64,000 nucleotides of DNA from Puffinus mauretanicus (lineage: Eukaryota; Chordata; Aves; Procellariiformes; Procellariidae). Positions 1-12,700 of this stretch are shown piece by piece (within the stretch, counting starts at the first letter, position 1; every line of letters starts with the position of its first letter). Made by a program: the position numbers and the translations under genes. Below the pieces are notes generated by a model. That model did not search any database, was not told where the DNA came from, and worked only from the letters and a program-made list of their open reading frames with translations. The stretch is taken from positions 3,736,501 through 3,800,500 of the forward strand of contig JAJKFH010002906.1 of NCBI GenBank assembly GCA_023333565.1, in the 5' to 3' direction.

Positions 1-1400
1 GGAGCTTCACTCCTGAACAAGTGCAGAATCTTGAAAAACTAGTAAAATATTTGGAAAACGTATGCTGTCACGCCAGCAATTCCAAAGACACCTAGATTAC
101 TGCAACGTGCTGGGGCCTGGCCCATGCCTCCCGAGCCCTGTTCAACACTGTTCAGAACCCTCAAGGGAAAGAGAAGGCCTCTGGATCTGATGATAAAATG
201 ACAGGCACTGTGGCTACTCCAACCCCCATGACAGGTACTACAGCTGAACCAGAAGACCAACCGGTGCTGGTAACAGTCGTGCCTGTACATAAAAGGAAAT
301 CTTGGAAGCGAAAGTCAGGTCATTTAGAAAGGGATGATGGAAAAGAAGGGCCATCACGAGGAGGGGAGGAGGAAGAGGAAGAACTCATAAACGAGACGGA
401 AACCACCCCATCCCTATCCCTGAGTGAGCTGCGAGATATGTGGAAAGATTTCAGCCGTCGTCCAGGCGAGCATATTGTTACCTGGCTGCTCCGATGCTGG
501 GATAATGGGGCCAGTATCCTGGAATTAGAGGGTAGGGAAGCCAAGCAGCTGGGATCCCTTGCTAGGGAAAGGAGCATTGACAAAGCGATTGGAAAAGGGG
601 CACAGGCCCTCAGCCTCTGGAGGCGACTGCTGTCAGGCGTGAGGGAAAGGTACCCCTTCAAGGAAGATGTTATATATTGCCCGGGCAAATGGACCACTAT
701 GGAGAGAGGTATCCAGCACCTGAGAGAATTAGGCATGCTGGAGGTGGTTTATAGTGACCTGGACAATAACCAAATGCCCAAAGATCCAGATGAAGTCCAG
801 TGCACGGGACCCATGTGGCAGAAGCTGGTACGAAGCGCACCAGCATCGTATGCCAGTTCGTTGGCTGTACTGTCCTGGAAAGACAAAGAAACACCAACGG
901 TAGATGATGTGGTTGGCAGACTCCAGGAATACGAAGAAACTGTCTCCTTCTCCCTTGTCTTGGCTGTGGAGAAACTGTCCCAGAAGGTCCAGCAATTCAA
1001 AGAGGATATGTCCTATTCCCCACCTGTACGGACCAGTATCTCAGCCATTAGGAGTCAGCGTTCTTCTGCTCAAGAGAGAGGATATAGAAAATACACACCA
1101 CGGGGCATCCTGTGGTTTTACGTGCGTGACCACGGAGAGGACATGAGGAAGTGGGATGGAAAACCTACCTCAGTCCTACAGGCACGGGTATGTGAGTTGC
1201 AAGGAAAAACAATCACACAAGGGGGTTCTCCCAGGAAAATTGTTGCTCCAGTTTTCAGAAAAAACCTGTCTCATGATGGTCCAGTTTCCAGTGAACAGTT
1301 CCCCAGACAGAGTAGAAGGGCTGATCTTACATTGGATTGTAATGAAGGAATTCTTTGGATTGTAATGAAGGAATTCTTCACTCGTGTTTGCAAGAAGTGA
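1..1400 (+). pseudogene. gag: ERV gag remnant with premature stop and frame-shifting duplication
   Basis: The frame of the long open stretch 198-1400 (400 codons from its first ATG) extends upstream to the window start. It is interrupted only by an in-frame TAG at 93-95, so the ATG at 198 is internal rather than the native start. The product is hydrophilic, with an acidic run (five Glu near residue 60) followed by an alpha-helical, Trp-containing region compatible with a matrix/capsid protein. I see no CCHC zinc knuckle. Near the end, a 23-bp direct repeat (units starting at 1332 and 1355) shifts the frame, and the open frame stops at 1400. The assignment to gag comes mainly from its position just upstream of the protease; sequence similarity was not computed. 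Confidence 0.75.
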
Positions 1401-1486
1401 GAAACAGATACTATGACCAGAACTAGAGGGGCCCTGCCTCCAGCCAGGTAGGGGAAAGGGACAACCCTACTGGGGTTTACTGGACT

Positions 1487-1813
1487 GTGTGGATTCGATG
1501 GCCTGGCACATCAGACCCACAGGAGTGTAAGGTTCTCGTAGACACTGGTGCACAACGTACCCTGATGCTATCAAGCTACAGAGGGGCAGAACCCATTTGT
1601 ATTTCTGGAGTGACAGGGGGATCCCAAGAGTTAACTGTATTGGAGGCCGAAGTGAGCCTAAGCGGGAATGAGTGGCAGAAGCACCCCATTGTGACTGGCC
1701 CAGAGGCTCCGTGCATCCTTGGCATAGATTACCTCAGGAGAGGGTATTTCAAGGAACCCAAAAGGGTACCGGTGGGCTTGTGGTATAGCTGCCCTGGGGA
1801 CGGAGGAAATTAA
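1487..1813 (+). pseudogene. pro: ERV retropepsin-like aspartic protease remnant
   Basis: This 108-codon frame contains the active-site motif LVDTGAQ about 18 residues in and the downstream flap/dimer motif ILGIDYL near residue 80, the typical spacing for a retroviral aspartic protease, which is a homodimer cutting the Gag-Pol precursor. It lies between gag and RT as expected. The open frame ends at a TAA (1810-1812), and about 170 bp separate it from the next legible RT frame, so a Gag-Pro-Pol fusion is no longer possible. The frame is also open upstream of the ATG at 1487, which is probably not a true start. Confidence 0.8.
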
Positions 1814-1983
1814 ACAAATCACCTTGCCTCGTCTCTCGGAGGACCTTTCTGTTGTAGGGTTGCTGAGGGTTGAAGAACAACAGGTACCAATTGCTACCAC
1901 AACAGTGCACCGGCGGCAATATCGCACCAACCAAGACTCTCTGATCCCCATCCATAGCTGATTCATCGACTGGAGAGCAAGGA

Positions 1984-2836
1984 GTGATCAGCAAGACTCA
2001 CTCACCCTTTAACAGTCCCATATGGCCAGTGCGAAAGTCTAATGGAGAATGGAGACTAACAGTAGACTACCGTGGCCTGAACGAAGTCACGCCGCCGCTG
2101 AGTGCTGCCGGACATGCTAGAACTCCAATACGAACTAGAATCAAAGGCAGCCAAGTGGTATGCCACAACTGATATCGCTAATGCGTTCTTCTCAATCCCT
2201 TTGGCGGTGGAGTGCAGGCCACAGTTTGCTTTCACTTGGAGGGGCGTCCAGTACACCTGGAACCGACTGCCCCAGGGGTGGAAACACAGCCTTACCATTT
2301 GCCGTGGACTGATCCACACCGCACTGGAACAGGGTGAGGCTTCGGAACACCTGCAATACATTGATGACATCATCATATGGGGCAGCTCAGCGGAAGAAGT
2401 TTTCAAGAAAGCGAAGAGAATAGTCCAAATCCTTCTGAAGGACGGTTTTGCCGTAAAACAAAGTAAGGTCAAGGGACCTGCACAGGAGATCCAGTTTTTA
2501 GGAATAAAATGGTGGGACGGACGTTGTCAGATCCCAATAGATGTGATCAACAAAATAACAGCCATGTCTCCACCAACTAGCAAGAAGGAAACACAAGCTT
2601 TCTTAGGCGTTTTGGGTTTTTGGAGAACACATATCCCAAATTACAGTCAGATTGTAAGCCCTCTCTATTACGTGACCAGGAAGAAGAACGATTTCAAATG
2701 GGGCCCTGAGCAACAGCAAGCCTTTAAAAAAATTAAATGGGAGATAGTTCATGCAGTAGTCCTTGGGCCAGTCCAGGCCGGACAAGATGTAAAGAATGTG
2801 CTCTACACCGCAGCCGGGGACAATGGCCCTACCTAG
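1984..2836 (+). pseudogene. pol: ERV reverse transcriptase remnant, one frameshift
   Basis: The N-terminal RT fingers are read in the frame of 1984-2172 (motifs FNSPIWPVRKS and WRLTVDYRGLN). The frame then changes near 2100, and the palm and thumb continue in 2102-2836 (244 codons). Here the first catalytic aspartate (TDIANAFFSIP), the LPQG motif and the YIDDI box with both remaining catalytic aspartates are present, followed by FLGIKW and the GFWR-H-P region typical of class III elements. So the catalytic triad survives although the gene is split. The frame stops at 2834-2836, before RNase H. RT copies the RNA genome to DNA in functional elements; this copy cannot make an intact enzyme. Confidence 0.92.
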
Positions 2837-3740
2837 AGCCTCTGGCAGAAAGCACCAGGGGAGACTTGAGGTCGACCCCTGAGGTTCTGGAGTCGGGGAT
2901 ACAGAGGATCCGAGGCCTGCTACACTCCAACTGAGAAGGAGATATTGGCAGCATACGAAGGGGTTCAAGCTGCTTCGGAAGTGGTTGGTACTGAAGCACA
3001 GCTCTTCCTGGCACCCGACTGCGGGTACTGGGCTGCATGTTCAAAGGGAGGATCCCCTCTACACATCACGCAACCAATGCTACGTGGAGTAAGTGGGTCG
3101 CACTGATCACACAACGGGCCCAAATAGGAAACCCCAGTCGCCCAGGAATCTTGGAAGTGATCACGAACTGGCCAGAAGGCAAAGATTTTGGCATATCCCC
3201 AGAGGAGGAGGTGATGCATGCTGAAGAGGCCCCACTGTATAATAAACTACCAGAAAATGAGAAGCAATATGCCCTGTTCACTGGCGGGTTCTGTCGCCTT
3301 GTGGGAAAACATCGGAGGTAAAAGCTGCTGTATGGAGTTCTATACAACAAGTTGCAGAAACTGCTGAAGGAGAAGGTGAACCGAACCAGTTTGCAGAGGT
3401 GAACACCATACAGCTGGCTTTAGATATTGCTGAATGAGGAAAATGGCCAGTACTTTATCTTTATACTCACTCATGGATGGTAGCCAATGGCTTGTGGGGG
3501 TGGTTGCAGCAGTGGAAGCAGAACAACTGGCAGCGCAGAGGTAAACCCATCTGGGCTGCTGCACTGTGGCAAGATATTGCTGCCCGAGTAGAGAACCTGG
3601 TTGTAAAAGTACGTCATGTAGGTGCTCACGTACCCAAGAGTCAGGCCACTGAAGAACATCAAAACAACCAGCAGATGGACCAGGCTGCTAAGATTGAAGT
3701 GGCGGAGGTGGATCTGGATTGGCAACATAAGGGTAAATTA
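2837..3740 (+). pseudogene. pol: ERV connection/RNase H region, degraded
   Basis: The region continues from RT but switches frame several times. One stretch (3037-3321) reaches the first RNase H motif, which reads FTGGF: codon 3283-3285 is Gly where the family has a catalytic Asp. A second stretch, open after an in-frame TGA at 3435-3437, reads YTHSWMVANGL: codon 3468-3470 is His at the position of another catalytic Asp. The distal motif NQQMDQAAK keeps its Asp. Both the frame breaks and these substitutions argue that RNase H activity was lost. The element assignment follows from position between RT and integrase. Confidence 0.75.
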
Positions 3741-4607
3741 TTTATAGCTTGGTGGGCCCATGACACTTCAGGCCATCAAGGAAGAGATGCAACATATAGA
3801 TGGGGCTCATGATTGAGGGATGGACTTGACCACAGACGTTATTGCACAGGTTATCCATGAATGTGAAACATGCGCTGCAATCAAGCAAGCCAAGCGAGTA
3901 AAGCCTCTTTGGTATGGAGGACGATGGTTGAAATATAAATATGGGGAGGCCTGGCAGATTGATTATATCACACTCCCACAAACCTGCCAAGGCAAGCACT
4001 GTGTGTTCACCATGGTGGAAGCAACCACCAGATGGCTGGAAACATACCCTGTGCTCCATGCCACTGCCCGGAACACCATCTTGGGCCTTGAAAAGCAAGT
4101 CCTATGGTGACATGGCACCCCAGAAAGAATTGAGTCAGACAACGGGACTCATTTCTGAAACAACCTGATAGACACCTGAGCCAAAGAGCATGGCATTGAG
4201 TGGGTATATCACATCCCCTACCATGCACCAGCCTCTGGAAAATCGAATGATACAATGGACTGCTAAAGACTACGCTGAGAGCAATGGGTGATGGGACATT
4301 CGAGCATTGGGATACACATTTAGCAAAAGCCACCTGGATAGTCAACACCAGGGGACCTTTAAATCGAGCTGGCCTTGCCCAGTCAAAACTTTTACGTGCT
4401 GTAGAAGGGGATAAAGTCCCTGTCGTGCACATAAGAAATATGCTGGGGAAGACAGTCTGCGTTACTCTTGCCTCTGGCAAGGGAAAACCCATTCATGGGA
4501 TTACTTTTGCTCAAGGACCTGGGTACACTTGGTGGGTAATGCGAAAGGATGGGGAAGTCCAATGTTTACCTCAAGGGGATTTGATTTCGGGTGAAAATAG
4601 CCAATGA
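3741..4607 (+). pseudogene. pol: ERV integrase remnant
   Basis: A His-His half of the zinc-binding domain (AHDTSGHQG, about 3759-3785) and a CETCAAIK half (about 3862-3885) are legible in different frames. The catalytic core begins with WQIDYI (Asp codon 3961-3963) and has a second Asp in ESDNG (4138-4140). In-frame stops occur at 4108-4110 and 4156-4158, and the frame is lost near 4240, where the third acidic residue would be expected. The C-terminal domain is open again from 4284 to 4607 (107 codons, ending in a WWVMRKDG/PQGDLI-type segment). An intact enzyme would join viral DNA to the host chromosome; this copy is inactive. Confidence 0.87.
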
Positions 4608-5037
4608 ACTGAATTGTATTATGTTAATTGTTATATGATATTGTACATCATCATTTCTATGGTTGCTATCAATGGTATTGCAGTAAAAATCACTCAGATT
4701 AATGAAGAATGAACGCCGATGAAACTGAGCAAAGTGCAACAATGATAGAACCAGATGAGCGCAGTGATAATGGAATCAGAACTGGCTTCAGGATGCAACA
4801 ATCCAATACCACACACCATCTCTCCTGCCCTGAAAGACTGTTATGACAGATGGAGCCCAAAGTCGTGGACTAAATGAACTCAGTGGACATTTTAGAGGGA
4901 TAGCCCATAGACTAAGGGAATGATATCTCTCTGTATATATACAAAAAGACAAGAAAAGTGGTGGTGGTTAATTGAAATGTATTGGAAAATGTGAGACCTA
5001 GGCATGACGTAGATGGTATAAAATAAGGGGTGGATAC
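4608..5037 (+). other. ERV 3' internal non-coding region and polypurine tract
   Basis: There is no open frame and no env-like sequence between the integrase stop and the LTR. The last bases before the LTR, AATAAGGGGTGG, are purine-rich and fit a polypurine tract priming plus-strand DNA. Confidence 0.7.
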
Positions 5038-5562
5038 TGTCCTGGTTTCAGCTGGTATAGAGTTAAGTTTCTTCCTAGTGCTGTGTTTTGGATTTAGTAT
5101 GAGAAGAATGTTGATAACACACTGATGTTTTCAGTTGTTGCTAAGTTCCCTACTGGTCAAGGACATTCAGCTTCCATGCTCTGCCAAGCGCACGAGAGAC
5201 TGGGAGGGAGCATAGCTGGGACAGCTATCCCAGCTGGCCAATGGGGTATTCCATACCATGTGACGTCATGCTCAGTAGATGAATGGTAGGCGTGTGCAGG
5301 AAGTAGCGATTGCTACTTGGTCAGCACGGGTGGTGAGCAATTGCATTGTGTATCACTCATTTTGTATTTTCTATCACCATTATTATTATTATTATTTCCC
5401 CCCCCCCCCTTCCTTTTCTGTTCTATTAAACTGTCTTTATCTCAACCCATGAGTTTTCTCACTCTTACCCTTCCAATTCTCTCCCCGTCCCACTGGGGGC
5501 AGGGAGGGGAGTGAGTGAGCAGCTGTGTGGTGTTTGGCTGTCTGCTGGGTTAAACCATAACA
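5038..5562 (+). repeat. ERVL-type 3' LTR, complete
   Basis: It begins TGTCCTGGTTTCAGCTGG directly after the polypurine tract and ends ...AAACCATAACA, giving the TG...CA termini of an LTR about 525 bp long. It carries an ATT run followed by a C-run (about 5380-5410) and an ATTAAA polyadenylation signal at 5425-5430. A homologous copy lies at 50415-50928. Confidence 0.9.
5425..5430 (+). promoter_or_regulatory. Retroviral polyadenylation signal ATTAAA in LTR
   Basis: The hexamer and its surroundings (TTCTATTAAACTGTCTTTATC) are conserved in the second LTR at 50860-50865, which supports a functional R/U5 poly(A) signal. Confidence 0.6.
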
Positions 5563-6446
5563 ATGGCTTATTAGATTATATTTCTTTAAAGAAATTCAGT
5601 GGTTCAAAATAAATCTAGCTCAAGTGGGAGGTGGTCAAGTTCAGTACCAAATTCAGCCTATAAGGTGGCATTTGTGAAAATCCTACAGCTCTTCTAAGAA
5701 CATTAGTGTGTCCATAGCAGAAAACAACAGAGGACTCATTTAGCCCAACGTCCTGGAGTCTACAATAAATGATTAGGGGAAGATGACAAGTAGGGCAAGG
5801 ATGAAGTGACACTTTCTCTGGTCTTGCTTTCCTGTTCCAGGCATCAACTGCCTGGGGCTTCCTGAATTGGAAGCTTCATCCAGGACACTGTCTTTAATAA
5901 CTACAGAACGACCTTCGCTTTCTGAACTTTTTTTTGTACTTTCTGAGATCTATCAACTTCCTGTGAAAATAAAATTCACTTTTTAATTACACACTGTCTG
6001 AAAAAGGTACTTTTTTTTGATCAGTATAAAGCTACTGCCTGTTCATCTCCTGAGGTGCTCTTTAGATCTTGAGTCATGAAAAACAGCGGATAAAAGTTCC
6101 CTATTCATTTACTCTGTATTTTTTATTATTTTAGGATATTCTTCTTTTTTTTTTCTTTTTGGTTTTGTTTTTTTGTTTGTTTTTTTTTTTTTTCCTGCTG
6201 GTTTTCTTCATTTCCTAAATCAAGTTTACAATTACTGTGGATGATATTTTTCCCATGTTCTTTTAGAGGAGCATTTATAAAGCTAACTTTCAAAATCTGA
6301 GCAAGATGTTCTACAAGGTATCTCCAGAGGCTGAACTTTTCTCTGATCTGAACTACCTTTCTCAAGATGGCTTCTTGTTGTCTTGAGACAGCATGACATA
6401 ACAATCCACAAGTTGCTAAGTCACTATCCATCGTATTTGAGAAGTT
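5563..6446. other. Non-coding DNA between ERV and CR1
   Basis: I see no gene. The stretch is AT-rich, with a poly-T/TTTG-rich tract at about 6120-6195. Confidence 0.6.
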
Positions 6447-7897
6447 GTGGCAGTCCGGTGAAGTTCCCACTGACTGGAAAAGGGGAAACATAATGTCCAT
6501 TTTTAAAAAGGGAAAAAAGGAAGACCCGGGGAACTACAGGCCAGTCAGTCTCACCTCTGTGCCTGGCAAGGTCATGGAACAGATCCTCCTGGAAGCTATG
6601 CTAAGGCACATGGAGGATAGGGAGGTGACTCTAGACAGCCAGCATGGCTTCACCAAGGGCAAGTCCTGCCTGACTAACTTAGTGGCCTTCTAGGATGGAG
6701 TGACTATATCAGTGAATATGGGAAGAGATACAGATGTCGTCTATCTGGACCTCTGTAAGGCCTTTGACACAGTCCCCCACAACATCCTTCTCTCTAAACT
6801 GGAGAGGTATGCATTTGATGGGTGGACTGTCCGGTGGGTGAGGAATTGGTTGGATGGTCACATCCAGAGGGTAGTGGTCAATGGCTCAATGTCCAGATGG
6901 AGATTGGTGACAGGTGACAGGGGTCCATATTGGGACCAGTACTGTTTAATATCTTCAACAATGGCATAGACAGCGGGATCGAGTGCACCCTCAGCAAGTT
7001 TGCAGATGACACCAAGCTGAGTGGTGCGGTCAACACACCTGAAGGATGGGATGCCATCCAGAGGGACCTGGAAAGCTCGAGAAGTGGGCCCGTGTGAACC
7101 TCATGAGGTTCATCAAGACCAAGTGCAGGGTCCTGCATCTGGGTTGAGGCAACCTCCAGTATCAACACAGGCTGGGGGATGAAGGCATTGAGAGCAGCCT
7201 TGCCAAGAAGGACTTGGGGGTACAGGCAGATGAAAAGCTGGACATGAGCTAACAATGTGCGCTCGCAGCCCAGAAGGCCAAACGTATCCTGGTCTGCATC
7301 AAAAGAAGCATGGCTAGCAGGTCGAGGGAGGTGATTCTGCCCCTCTCCTCTGCTCTGGTGAGACCCCACCTGGAGTACTGCGTCCAGCTCTGGGCCCTCA
7401 GCACAAGAAAGACATGGACCTGTTGGAGCGGGTCCAGAGGAGGGACATGAAAATGATCAGGGGGATGGAAAGCCTCTCCTATGAAGAAAGGCTGAGAGTG
7501 TTGGGGTTATTCAGCCTGGAGAAGAGAAGGTTTCGGGGAGACCTTATTGCAGCTTATCAGTACTTAAAGGGGCCTTAGAACAAAGATGAGGACAGACTTT
7601 TTTGTAGGGCCTGTTGCAACAGGACAAAGGGGAATGGTTTTAAACTAAAAGAGGGTAGATTTAGGCTAGCTATAAGGAAGAAAATTTTTACAATGAGGGT
7701 GGTGAAACACTGGCACAGGTTGCCCAGAGAGGTGGTAGATGCCCCATCCCTGGCAACATTCAAGGTCAGGACGGACGGGGCTCTGAGCAATCTGATCTAG
7801 TTGAAGATGTCCCTGCGCATGGCAGGGGGATTGGACTAGATGACCTTTAAAGGTCTCTTCCAACCCGAACTATTCTATGATTCTATGATTCTATAAC
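6447..7897 (+). mobile_element. CR1 LINE, 5'-truncated, about 1.45 kb
   Basis: This is the 3' part of CR1 ORF2. RT motifs include [37 protein letters not shown] and [14 protein letters not shown], broken by a TAG in frame near 6693 and by later frameshifts. The RT C-terminal portion and 3' UTR follow, ending in three ATTCTATG-type octamers at 7871-7897, the characteristic CR1 tail. The 5' end is truncated inside the RT domain, as usual for CR1. It is not capable of retrotransposition. Confidence 0.95.
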
Positions 7898-9630
7898 AAT
7901 CAGAGAAACTCAGAGGATCAGTTTCCCATCACTTTTCTGTCCCTGAAGAGTTTGGGCACTAGGTCTCTTTCCAGATCACCATACACACTCTTAGGGTTGC
8001 AATTCTCTTTTTAAGGCTTTCTTCTGAGACTCAGTAATGCAGCTGTGCTGGAGCTTGCAGGTCCCACAGAATTTGCAGTTTCAGAGTTTTCCCGAGAGTC
8101 TTGTGGGTATCTGTGAGGACTTGAGGCTGTTTACCTCTTTGAGGACTTGAGGCTGTTAAAGAAAAAGATAAATGTTTCACAGAAATGAACTTTTAAAAAC
8201 AAAGATAGCCATATATACTCCTTACATCATCAAGAAAAGCAATGATGGTCATGTTTCTTCTGAACTCATGTCCATCATCACTAATGCACACTTTTAACAG
8301 ATATATCAAAGACTTCCATGAGGTAGGGATGGAGAATGTATCCCCTCAAATCTCCAGAATAGAACCCCTTTGATAAGTTTTGTCATAGCTGGTCAAGGCA
8401 AGGAGAAACACATGCTGTCAATATTGCTTAAGAAGAGTAGCCTGACTGACAGCATGACTACTGCAGGTGGCACTAGATGTAAGACTAATTATTCACAAGA
8501 TGAAATAAGAGCATAATAGCTTGAAAGAATATAATACAACCCTTAACAAATATGCCTTTTAAATTGTGCAAATTGTGTGCCTTCTGGTTTCTGTGAAGCA
8601 TCTTGTCCTCATGATCCTCTTACTTCTTATCAGCCTGGATTCAAAAATATTATGTTCTTGAACTTCCAATGTAGGGTATCCTCTAACATGTTACTTCAAG
8701 CATTTTGAATTAACACACCCTCATTCATAGACACACATTAATTAATTGTGTTGCGGGACCCAAAGGGCATCACACAGATTCTAGAGAAGACCCAGGGCTG
8801 AGTGGTTTGTGCCCCATGAGACCAGTCTACTCTGGAAGGAGATAGCTAGCTCTGAAAAATGTGAATGTGAACCAACCTGTGCCTTAGGGTCCAGGACTGG
8901 CTCAACCTTATTTTATTTAGCAGTATAGACATACTCTGCATGGTCTGGGTTAGGGACATACACACAAGTGCATTTAAAGAGGAACAAATTTTCTGTAGTA
9001 TTAGATGGCAATAGCCTCAAATGGCATCCTTTAGCCACTGTACATTGTTATGCCCTAGCACACCATCAGAGAATATTACAATTTAAGGTGAATTTTTAAA
9101 GCATCAGAATGGAAAAAAAAAACACAAAAAAACCTCACAAAATGCCTAAACATTCTCTTTGACATCTGTGTATTTATATACTCTTTATACAGCCTTAAAC
9201 TGTTGGTGATAACAGACATTCAAAAACAAAATTATACAAAGAGCACAGTACTATAAAAAGCATAGTAACTGCAAAAAATGATCCCTAAGGATTAGTTTAA
9301 ACAATGATGCATTTGTGTTGCATAAGCAAATATAGTTGTCAAATATTTATGAACAGAGTAAATGAGCCCATCCAGAATCTTTGTTAAAACAAAATAATGT
9401 CGAGAACTCTTCCATGTAGCACTCTGATTGTATGCATCTGTGAACCTACTGACATTCTGGATCAGAGCAGGAATCTATTCAACATGACGTTCTGACATGT
9501 CCAGTGCCAAATATTTCAGTGGAAGTTGCAATAGTTCCCTAGAGTGAAAAGTTATGGAATAAGCTGCTCATTAAAGAGGTTTCCTTTTGACTGTCATCAT
9601 TTGGAAATCATAGCATGTTCTGAGGTATGA
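7898..9630. other. Non-coding DNA, no gene seen
   Basis: The sequence is AT-rich and unique-looking, with no convincing reading frame. It contains a duplicated phrase GAGGACTTGAGGCTGTT at about 8117 and 8141 and an A-rich tract near 9112-9135. Confidence 0.5.
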
Positions 9631-9790
9631 GGATTTCATAGATTCATCAATGCTGAGGCTGGAAAGCATTACTATAAATCATCTAGTTTGACCTTCTGCA
9701 TATTGCAGAGAATTTTTCTTCTTAATTTCTCTATCAGGTCAATAACTAAATTACCAGGTTTTTGTATTTTTGATCCTATTTAGTAGAAAG
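9631..9790 (-). repeat. Ancient CR1-like 3' end fragment
   Basis: The plus strand reads TTTCATAGATTCATCA...GGCTGGAAAG...ATCATCTAGTTTGACCTTCTGCA. This is the reverse complement of a degenerate CR1 3' terminus (octamer tail, then the 'TTGGAAGGGACC..CATCTAGTCC' block). It is very divergent, so old. Confidence 0.6.
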
Positions 9791-12700
9791 GGAAAATTTT
9801 CTTTATCTACATAAATGAGTTAACTGTTTTATTGGAGTTGAATATAGGTTTTTTTTTATTTTTAAAGAACAGTGATTGGTATGATTGAATAATTGTGTCA
9901 TCATTATTTTAAATTACAATTTTAATATTGTCTTCTTAATATTCACTGAATGCTCCCCCTGAATGTTCCCCCTGAATGCACATTACAAACACAAATTTTC
10001 AAAAATGACTCATTGTTTTGCAAGCCTAGAAGGTATTTATTTAGGAAAATCTGTGCCATTTACATTTCTGCACAGAAAATTTCCAGAAGCTAATCCATCT
10101 CCCCAAAATATTTTTAAAATGCCATATTCCTGCAGTCTGCAATACCATCTGTCAGAATGGAAGATTCCTTCCTGAAAGAAGGTGAAAACGTCCCATATGG
10201 ATCTAAGACTTGGGTCAGAAGTCTGAAAGGAAGGGCCGAAATGCAGAGTCTATTTCTGATAAAGCCTATGCTGGAAAATTGCTCTTCATTTGCTGACAAG
10301 ATGTACTCCGAAAGCATTAAACAAAATGAAAATGCACATTAGACAAATTTATTTTGTTCACAGTCCACTTCTACCTGTAGTAAAATGTTAAAGGAAATAA
10401 GAGTTCAGTTCATCCCACAGCATATTAGGTCCCATATAGTGCCATACAAAGGAGTTAATATGATTTTTTTTCTGGGGATTTGGATCAGGACCAAATATTA
10501 CCCTGTGGGAACCTATGAAGTGCATATTTAGCCACATTCTAGATTTAGTACTAGCCTGGAAGTGATTTAATATACAAGAAAAGGACTACAGAAAGGAAGA
10601 AGTGAACACTTTATTTCATAGTAGCTGTTTCTCTTTATGACCAAAGAGCAAAACACAAAGGGAAGATGGAAGAAAAGGAAGGAAAAAATAGCTAAAACAT
10701 CTGAAAGGTTGATAAAAAGTTGCTGAAGGTTTTTCATAGCTTTTGCATACAGAAGAAAGAAATTTGATGTTAATGAGTAAGGCAGACAGCAGTTATCAAA
10801 TTCCTAAGTACTTGAATCCCTTCCTTGGGTGCTAGATGGGAATGTAATTGCACAACTAAAGAGGACCTTCTACATAATTAATAGAAATAACACATTTGCA
10901 AAATATACCACTTTCTCCTTCTCTTTTTTTTTTTTTTTTTTTTTGAAAGAAATAACTTATTCCCTGGAAAAAAGTCTGTCATTCTGAAGCATCTTTTTCA
11001 CCATAATGTTAGCACATCTTTTTGACAGTTTATTAAAGTTTCAAGAAGCAGTCATGCAGATTAGCCTAAATATCTTATTTTTCCTTACCACCAGATTTCT
11101 GTTAAAACAGAACAAATCATTACATTCATTCATCATCATTTGGCTGTGAGGTTCCAGGATGCCAAAAATAGTAAACACTTGTGGAATCTACAATAATTGA
11201 GAGCAACAGTAAATTACATTTTAAGTGCTCATCAAGGTAAGAACAAGGCACTTCATGACTCTTTGTACATCCTTGTTAGGAGTTTTGCCAAGCTAGAAGA
11301 ATGCACAGGTTCATATAGAAGTTGCTAGCTCTAGCCTTCCTATGAGTGCGTTTGTGCTGTACAAACCCAGTGATTTTTTTAGAGATACCTAACCTACTTT
11401 AAAAAAAAAAAAAAAAAAGAAAGAAAAAGTAGATTGCTTTCGATAGAGCATTGTGCTAAAACCTCTAATATATGCTACTCTTGTACGCCAGTTTGATAAT
11501 TTAAAATGCAGTGTGGATACCTGCTTCATTTCCTTTAGGGTTCAGGCAGGGTGAGATGTTGCATTTAGCTGTAGTTTTCTACAAGGAAAGTTCCCTCTGT
11601 AAAGCGCAGCATCAATGTCTTAACATTGAATATTACCAATAAAGCAGCTGTTGCTTAGTTTGTCAACATATGCATATGCTATAAAGCTAGTAGAAACACC
11701 ATCATAGAACAACTGTCTGCTTTAGAAGTTTCACTTTCTTCCCAGTTCTTCCCTTATGCGATGCAATTCAAGGAGCTGAAAAATTTTGCCTTTGGCACTA
11801 ACAAGACACATTAGCAAGGTACAATTTTTGGATTATATTTTAGCTGGAACACCATCCCTTGGTCTTGCAAAATTCAGTTACCATTCTAGTTATAAAACCT
11901 GCTTGATCTCCTCTTCCCATAATAAAGATACCAACTTATCCACACAGTAAATGAATTGTGTGTTGCTCTTTGTGTATTCCACTGTAAGTTTTGCAAGTAT
12001 TCCACTATGTCTGGAACCAGATAATTTTGGCCAGTGAAGTCCCAAGAGGTCAAAGATGCATCTTACCTGTCCATTTCTACAGTAGCCACGATGGGAAGGG
12101 CTTGATCACTCATGCCCACTCTCCAGTTCTTTCTTTAGTGTCCATGGAACATAAAGAATGAAAGGGAGATATCCTCTTTCTAAAAATGCCTGTTCTTATA
12201 GAAAGAAGTATCCTTTTTTTATCTTCTGATTGCTCGTCTCTCTATGTATTCTGCTGCAGGTGGCTCCAAAGCAGTACAGCTGAGTGGGGCTACGAAGCAG
12301 ATGGTAATAATTACTGAAAGACTTTATAAAGGAGGCATCCAGGGAAAGCACATGCATTAGAATACAATGATTTGTAAAAATGTCTATGGAACTCTGTGTT
12401 ATGCTGAATGCAAATTGCATTTCTAAGCACAGGTCCTTGTTGAGTGTGGTCATATATTATCAGGTGACTTAGATAAATCTTAGGAAAGCATAATAGATAC
12501 AGAGATCCACTTTGAGATACTCTGAGTGGAAATTGCTTCCCTTTTCATTCTCTCAGCAAAGGAGACAAACGGCTTTAGAAAAAAATTTGAAAGGTTTTGT
12601 CCTATACAGATAAAAATCCAAGGCCTCCTACATATCTTGTTTCTTCTCTTTGAAGCTGGCATGGTTTGGTAAATTATTAAGTTGGTTGAGTTCTGAAGCT

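Larger units (their letters stand above)
1..5562 (+). mobile_element. ERVL-like (class III) endogenous retrovirus, 5'-truncated by the window edge
   Basis: The order of parts is gag remnant, aspartic protease, reverse transcriptase, RNase H, integrase, a short non-coding stretch and a 3' LTR. No env reading frame lies between the integrase and the LTR, as is usual for ERVL-type elements. RT motifs (LPQG, YIDD), the protease DTG triad and integrase zinc-finger and catalytic residues are legible, but pol is spread over several frames with stops. The 5' LTR, primer binding site and start of gag are outside the window. Assignment to class III rests on the character of the RT and integrase and the lack of env; a search of a bird repeat library would settle the family name. 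It is a dead provirus. Confidence 0.9.

Noticed and set aside
320..736. 138-codon minus-strand open frame
   Set aside because: Shadow of the ERV gag frame on the plus strand.
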